The position numbers and the translations under genes were made by a program. From the NCBI GenBank assembly GCA_963717155.1, contig OY970326.1, positions 3,968,001-4,032,000 on the forward strand: DNA of 64,000 nt, in the 5' to 3' direction. Below are positions 60,441 to 64,000 of the stretch, piece by piece. The notes beneath the pieces were generated by a model that was not told the DNA's origin, did no database searches, and was given only the letters and a program-made list of their open reading frames with translations. This DNA comes from G963717155 sp963717155. Lineage in GTDB: Bacteria > Actinomycetota > Thermoleophilia > Gaiellales > JALYLC01. Positions within the stretch are counted from its first letter, which is position 1, and the number at the start of each line of letters is the position of its first letter.

Positions 60441-60803
60441 TTGTACGCCCTCAACTTCTACTCGCCGCTCGTCGCCGATCAGCTGCGCCACCGTCGCAAG
60501 ACCGTGACGATCCGCCTGGGCGACAAGTCATCCAAGTACCGCAAGGGCATCGTGGTCCGGGTTCTCACCGGACAGCGCTTCGGCCTGCGTGACCACATCT
60601 TCGACGCCGTGATCGACAAGGTCGAGGTGAAGCGGCTCGGTGAGGTGTCGCCGCGCGAGGTCCAGCACGACAACCCCGAGGTTCGCACGCTCGACGAGTT
60701 CATCAGCTTCCTCGGTCAGCTCTACAACCGCGAGGTCGACGACAACGACACCGTCACGGTGATCCACTTCTCCGAGATCCGCGGCGGCGACAGCCCGCGG
60801 TGA
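60441..60803 (+). CDS. ASCH domain protein
   Basis: 120 residues from a TTG at 60441. LNFYSPLVADQLRHRRKTVT and IRLGDKSSKYRKGIVVRVLT are the ASCH/RNA-binding-like opening, and DAVIDKVEVKRLGEVSPREV follows. ASCH proteins bind RNA or hydrolyse modified nucleosides. No catalytic assignment is made. Confidence 0.75.
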   Translation: MYALNFYSPLVADQLRHRRKTVTIRLGDKSSKYRKGIVVRVLTGQRFGLRDHIFDAVIDKVEVKRLGEVSPREVQHDNPEVRTLDEFISFLGQLYNREVDDNDTVTVIHFSEIRGGDSPR

Positions 60804-60813
60804 GGGCCGGGAC

Positions 60814-61137
60814 CTAGGTCGCGCTACCGGCGATGTCGAGCGACGTCGCCACCTCACCGGCACACTCGGGCGCGCGTGCGCCATGGCGCTCGGCCTTGCG
60901 GCGGATCGGCTGGCCGAAGAACAGATCGTCCCGGTAGACGTGCCCGCACGGGCAGGTCAACGCCATCAGCGAGCGGATGGTGGAGCCACACTCCGGACAG
61001 CTCCTGACGACGTCGCCGCCGCAGTCGGGGCACGTCTCGGGAATCCCCGACGAGTCCCCGCCCTGGTAGCGGCGCCCGTACCCGCACTGCACGCAGAAGG
61101 CGCAGGCATCGCCGAGCTCGCTCGTGCGTCCGGACAT
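60814..61137 (-). CDS. Zinc-ribbon protein, hypothetical
   Basis: 107 residues from the ATG at 61137. Multiple CxxC motifs: CAFCVQCGYGRRYQ, CPDCGGDVV, CPECGSTIR and CPCGHVYRDD. They imply at least two zinc ribbons. The function is unknown; the pattern suits an RNA- or protein-binding adaptor. It is downstream of the ABC-2 exporter genes on the same strand. Confidence 0.65.
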   Translation of the reverse strand: MSGRTSELGDACAFCVQCGYGRRYQGGDSSGIPETCPDCGGDVVRSCPECGSTIRSLMALTCPCGHVYRDDLFFGQPIRRKAERHGARAPECAGEVATSLDIAGSAT

Positions 61138-61147
61138 GCCCTGAAAT

Positions 61148-61936
61148 CTACGCCAGGTCGCGTCTCGCGAAGATGCCGAGGGCGAGTCCCCCCGTCGCAA
61201 GGGCGATCGCCGCCAGCACCCCGCCGTCGAGCCACGGCACGTTCCCACTCTCGATGAGCGAGCCCGGGGCGTAGTACCACCACGGGGAGATGCGCGCGAA
61301 CGGACGGAGCGTGTCGACGAGCGACAGCAGGAAGTTCCAGGCGTACGAGCCGACGACGAACCCGGCCGCCCAGGCGAGCGCCCGCCCGCGCTCGTTCGAC
61401 AGGGCGGACGCGAGCAGGCTCGCGCCCGCGATCGCCGCCAGCAGGAGCATCGTGTAGACCGAGCTCTCGAGCATGTTCGCCGGGTAGAGGTGGCCGCTGG
61501 GCGGCTGGAACAGCTCCCACGCGGCGATGCAGCCGAGGCTGTACGCGAGCGCGATCGCCGCGGCGCCGGGGACGAGCACGGCGATCCACGAGAGGAGGTA
61601 CCGGACGCGTGAGACCGGGCGCGCGAGCACCAGCTCGAGCGTGCCGCCCTCGAGCTCGCCTGCGATCGCACGCACGCCGCCGCCGACGAGGAAGAGCGTG
61701 GCGACGCCGAGGAACAGCGGATGTTCCTGGCCGACGGTCACCCATGCGGCGAGTGCGTCGATGCCGAGCAGGCGGAGCGCGATCTGCACCTGCTCCGGAC
61801 CGAGGTTCCGCTCCGCCGGGCTGAGGTGTCCGAACAGGGTCACGAGCAGCAGGCCCCACGCGAACGCGAACGCCACGATCAGGGGCAGCCGGACGCGCTG
61901 CTCCCACACGATCCGCCGCCAGATGACCGCGCTCAT
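61148..61936 (-). CDS. ABC-2 type exporter permease
   Basis: 262 residues with six transmembrane helices. GGVRAIAGELEGGTLELVLA followed by RPVSRVRYLLSW is the ABC-2 motif in the first cytoplasmic loop. Its ATG overlaps the stop of the ATPase gene (ATGA). Together they form an exporter of unknown substrate, of the sort used for lipids, peptides or drugs. Confidence 0.87.
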   Translation of the reverse strand: MSAVIWRRIVWEQRVRLPLIVAFAFAWGLLLVTLFGHLSPAERNLGPEQVQIALRLLGIDALAAWVTVGQEHPLFLGVATLFLVGGGVRAIAGELEGGTLELVLARPVSRVRYLLSWIAVLVPGAAAIALAYSLGCIAAWELFQPPSGHLYPANMLESSVYTMLLLAAIAGASLLASALSNERGRALAWAAGFVVGSYAWNFLLSLVDTLRPFARISPWWYYAPGSLIESGNVPWLDGGVLAAIALATGGLALGIFARRDLA

Positions 61937-62877
61937 CCGCCGGTGCGCGCACTCGGAGCGTGCGGCCAGACCGGCGCTCCCGGCTCGTCCGCGCGATACA
62001 GGCTGAGGAATATGCCCTCGAGCGACGCCTTCTCGATCTCGAGGTCGACGATCCGCTCGGCCGCCAGCGCGTGCACCAGCGTCGAGGGCTCACCCGAGTA
62101 GGACAGACGGAGACGTGTCCCGTCGAGCTCGACGCGGACCGCCCCCTCGAGCTCGAAGTCTGCGGCCGCCGACGCGTCCGCGAACTCGATACGGACGATC
62201 CTGGGTCGCGCGGCCTGCATCTCGGAGAGGACGCGCACCGTGATCATCCGACCGTCGCGGATCATGCCGACTCGCTCGCAGAGCGCCTCGACCTCGCTCA
62301 GCACGTGGGACGAGAAGAGCACCGTCGCGCCCGCGTCCCGGCGCTCGCGCACGAGCTCGTAGAACGCCTCCTGCACGATGGGGTCGAGGCCCTCGGTCGG
62401 CTCGTCGAGCACGAGCAGCTCGGGCTCGTGCTGGACGGCCTGGACGATGCCGAGCTTCTGGCGCATCCCGCGGGAGTACTCGCGGATCGGTCGGGCAAGA
62501 TCGGCCCGCGACAGCTCGAGCAGGTCGAGCGCTCGGCCTCGACCCGGGATCCGTCCACCGCCGAGCGCTGCGAGGTGATCGAGCAGGTCGACGCCGCGCA
62601 TGCGGTCGTAGAAGCGCGGGCCGCTCGGCAGGTAGCCGATCCGGGCGCGCTCCGCGACGCCGTCGATCCACGGGTCGCGACCGAGCACCCGGACGGATCC
62701 GGCGTCGGGACGCAGCAGCCCGAGCGCGATCCGGATCGCCGTCGTCTTGCCGGCGCCGTTCGGTCCGAGGAAGCCGAACACCTCGCCCTGGGCGACCCTG
62801 AGGTCGAACCCATCGAGCGCGGGTCGTGCGCCGTAGCGCTTCACGACTCCGGCGAGCGCGACTGGCGCATCCAGCAT
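61933..62877 (-). CDS. ABC-2 type exporter ATPase
   Basis: 314 residues from the ATG at 62877 (an ATG nine bases upstream is possible). Walker A GPNGAGKTTAIRIALGLL, Q loop GYLPSGPRFYDRM, signature EYSRGMRQKLGIVQAV, Walker B LLVLDEPTEGLDP and a DrrA-like C-terminal regulatory tail of about 90 residues. It pairs with the downstream permease gene. Confidence 0.9.
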   Translation of the reverse strand: MLDAPVALAGVVKRYGARPALDGFDLRVAQGEVFGFLGPNGAGKTTAIRIALGLLRPDAGSVRVLGRDPWIDGVAERARIGYLPSGPRFYDRMRGVDLLDHLAALGGGRIPGRGRALDLLELSRADLARPIREYSRGMRQKLGIVQAVQHEPELLVLDEPTEGLDPIVQEAFYELVRERRDAGATVLFSSHVLSEVEALCERVGMIRDGRMITVRVLSEMQAARPRIVRIEFADASAAADFELEGAVRVELDGTRLRLSYSGEPSTLVHALAAERIVDLEIEKASLEGIFLSLYRADEPGAPVWPHAPSARTGG

Positions 62878-63043
62878 GCGCCGCACGGTACCAATCGAAG
62901 AATTTTCCCCACAGGCCCAGGGCCCTTCTCGTCAGGCCGCGCCATCCATCCACGATCCCCGATGAGACGGACGCTTAGACTGCGGGGTGCGAGACGCGCG
63001 CGCTCGTGACCCGTGCGCATCAACCTCCTCGAGGATCTCCGCC

Positions 63044-64000
63044 GTGAGCACCGGAACTGCAGTCGACGTCGTAATGCCCCAGATGGGCGTCAGCGTGTCG
63101 GAGGGCACGATCACACGCTGGCGGAAGCAGGTCGGCGATCGCGTCGAGGCCGACGAGACGATCGTCGAGATCTCCACCGACAAGGTCGACACGGAGGTTC
63201 CGTCGCCCGGCAGCGGCATCGTCTCGGAGATCCTCGTCCCCGAGGGCGAGACCGTCGATGTCGGCACGCGCATCGCCGTGATCACCTCGGGTGACTCGAG
63301 CACGGCTGAAGCCCCCGCCCCGCCGCAGGCAGCTCCACCGGCGCCTGCGCCTGCGGAGCCCGCACCGGCCCCCGAACCCGCACCGGTGAGCGAGGTTGCG
63401 CCTCCGCCCGCCGCACCGACACCGCCCGCGGCCGAGGCGGCCACGGACGACGATTCCGACTCGAACGGCGACGGCGAGGCGCGCAGCTTCATGTCGCCGG
63501 TCGTCGCGCGCATGGTCTCGGAGCATGGCCTCGATATCGCGCAGATCCCCGGCACCGGCCGTGGCGGACGGGTGACCAAGAAGGACGTCGAGCAGTTCCT
63601 GGAGGAGCGTGACGGCGCCGACCCGGCTGCCGCTCCCGCCACGGTCGTGGCACCCCCGGTTGCCACCGCGCCGGCTCCCACCGCTCCCGCGCCCGCGCCG
63701 CCGCCGCCCGCGCAGGCCCCGGCCCCGACGGCCGCGAGCGGCACGAGCTCATGGGGAGTCGAGGAGACCTCCCAGCTCGGCACGGTCCGCAAGATGATCG
63801 CGCGCAACATGCGCGCCTCGATCGAGACGGCTGCTCACGTCACGTCGGTCTCCGAGGTCGACATGACGCGCGTCGTGAACCTCCGCAAGGAGCTGAACAG
63901 CCACTACCAGCGCGACCACGGCGTCAAGGTCAGCTTCATGCCGTTCATCATGCGGGCGGTCGTCGAGGCGATTCCGCTCTGGCCGTGGGTCAACGCCGAG
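63044..64000 (+). CDS. Dihydrolipoamide acyltransferase (E2), 3' end outside window
   Basis: 319 codons from the GTG at 63044 with no stop before the window edge. The lipoyl domain (1-80) has the lipoyl-lysine motif VEISTDKVDTEVPSP. An alanine/proline-rich linker follows, then the E3-binding domain (FMSPVVARMVSEHGLDIAQI) at about 145-182. A second linker leads into the catalytic core (TVRKMIARNMRASIETAAHV onward). This is the E2 of a 2-oxoacid dehydrogenase complex; 2-oxoglutarate or branched-chain is not decided here. Confidence 0.93.
   Translation, partial: MSTGTAVDVVMPQMGVSVSEGTITRWRKQVGDRVEADETIVEISTDKVDTEVPSPGSGIVSEILVPEGETVDVGTRIAVITSGDSSTAEAPAPPQAAPPAPAPAEPAPAPEPAPVSEVAPPPAAPTPPAAEAATDDDSDSNGDGEARSFMSPVVARMVSEHGLDIAQIPGTGRGGRVTKKDVEQFLEERDGADPAAAPATVVAPPVATAPAPTAPAPAPPPPAQAPAPTAASGTSSWGVEETSQLGTVRKMIARNMRASIETAAHVTSVSEVDMTRVVNLRKELNSHYQRDHGVKVSFMPFIMRAVVEAIPLWPWVNAE

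Overview
The window is about 69-70 percent GC chromosomal DNA. It most likely comes from an actinomycete of the class Thermoleophilia (Solirubrobacterales/Gaiellales type). Pointers are the secreted proteins with Ig-like repeats carrying a CDATG signature, a DUF2277 gene, frequent GTG starts, short NTGA overlaps between co-transcribed genes, groESL under CIRCE control, and the mix of Mo hydroxylase, Dyp peroxidase and DUF899 genes. The taxonomic call is inference; there is no rRNA gene in the window.

Region 1 (1-5193) is an arsenic detoxification island: arsJ, an arsenate-linked GAPDH and arsM in one translationally coupled unit, a divergent arsR, then arsN plus a second arsR, a CDF-like transporter and a third divergent arsR. 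All three arsR genes look leaderless, with perfect palindromes over the promoter or start codon. A 3' half of a tRNA gene lies just beyond (5413-5462), as expected at the edge of an integrated element. Region 2 (5633-10707) holds a three-gene unit ending in a Dyp-type peroxidase (with DUF4331 and a small partner), a frameshifted enoyl-CoA hydratase and a sulfite-oxidase-like molybdoenzyme. Region 3 (10708-20381) is mixed: GNAT, secreted proteins, a cyclic-nucleotide-binding/thioredoxin-reductase-like fusion lacking the redox cysteines, DUF899, DUF2277, and two frameshifted genes. Region 4 (20384-24664) is a three-subunit molybdenum hydroxylase operon and a VOC protein.

Region 5 (24771-31212) has a degenerate GAF/HD-GYP-like protein, an ABC-F ATPase, an intact membrane HD-GYP phosphodiesterase behind a structured leader, and an FTR1 iron permease behind an IdeR/DtxR-type iron box. 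Region 6 (31313-40592) carries many small alpha/beta-barrel, VOC and AraC genes, a two-component system, a LuxR regulator, tRNA-Glu and a cold-shock gene. Region 7 (40629-47411) has an ABC importer pair, a NUDIX gene, and a lipid-modifying set: a DUF1365-cyclopropane synthase fusion, an FAD oxidoreductase and a divergent desaturase, then tRNA-Arg(GCG). Region 8 (47402-55490) holds ygfZ, an aldo/keto reductase, envelope glycosylation genes, a MidA-type methyltransferase and a DUF4396 gene behind a CsoR-like operator.

Region 9 (55491-56480) is a gene-free stretch with two oppositely oriented tandem repeat arrays that share a core of about 33 bp. Region 10 (56482-64000) has groEL-groES under two CIRCE elements, a MATE exporter, NUDIX and ASCH genes, an ABC-2 exporter and the start of a lipoyl acyltransferase (E2) gene.

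Four genes are clearly frameshifted and two more have no usable start codon in frame, so either local indel errors or real decay affects this sequence. No phage, transposase, integrase, rRNA or CRISPR genes are visible.
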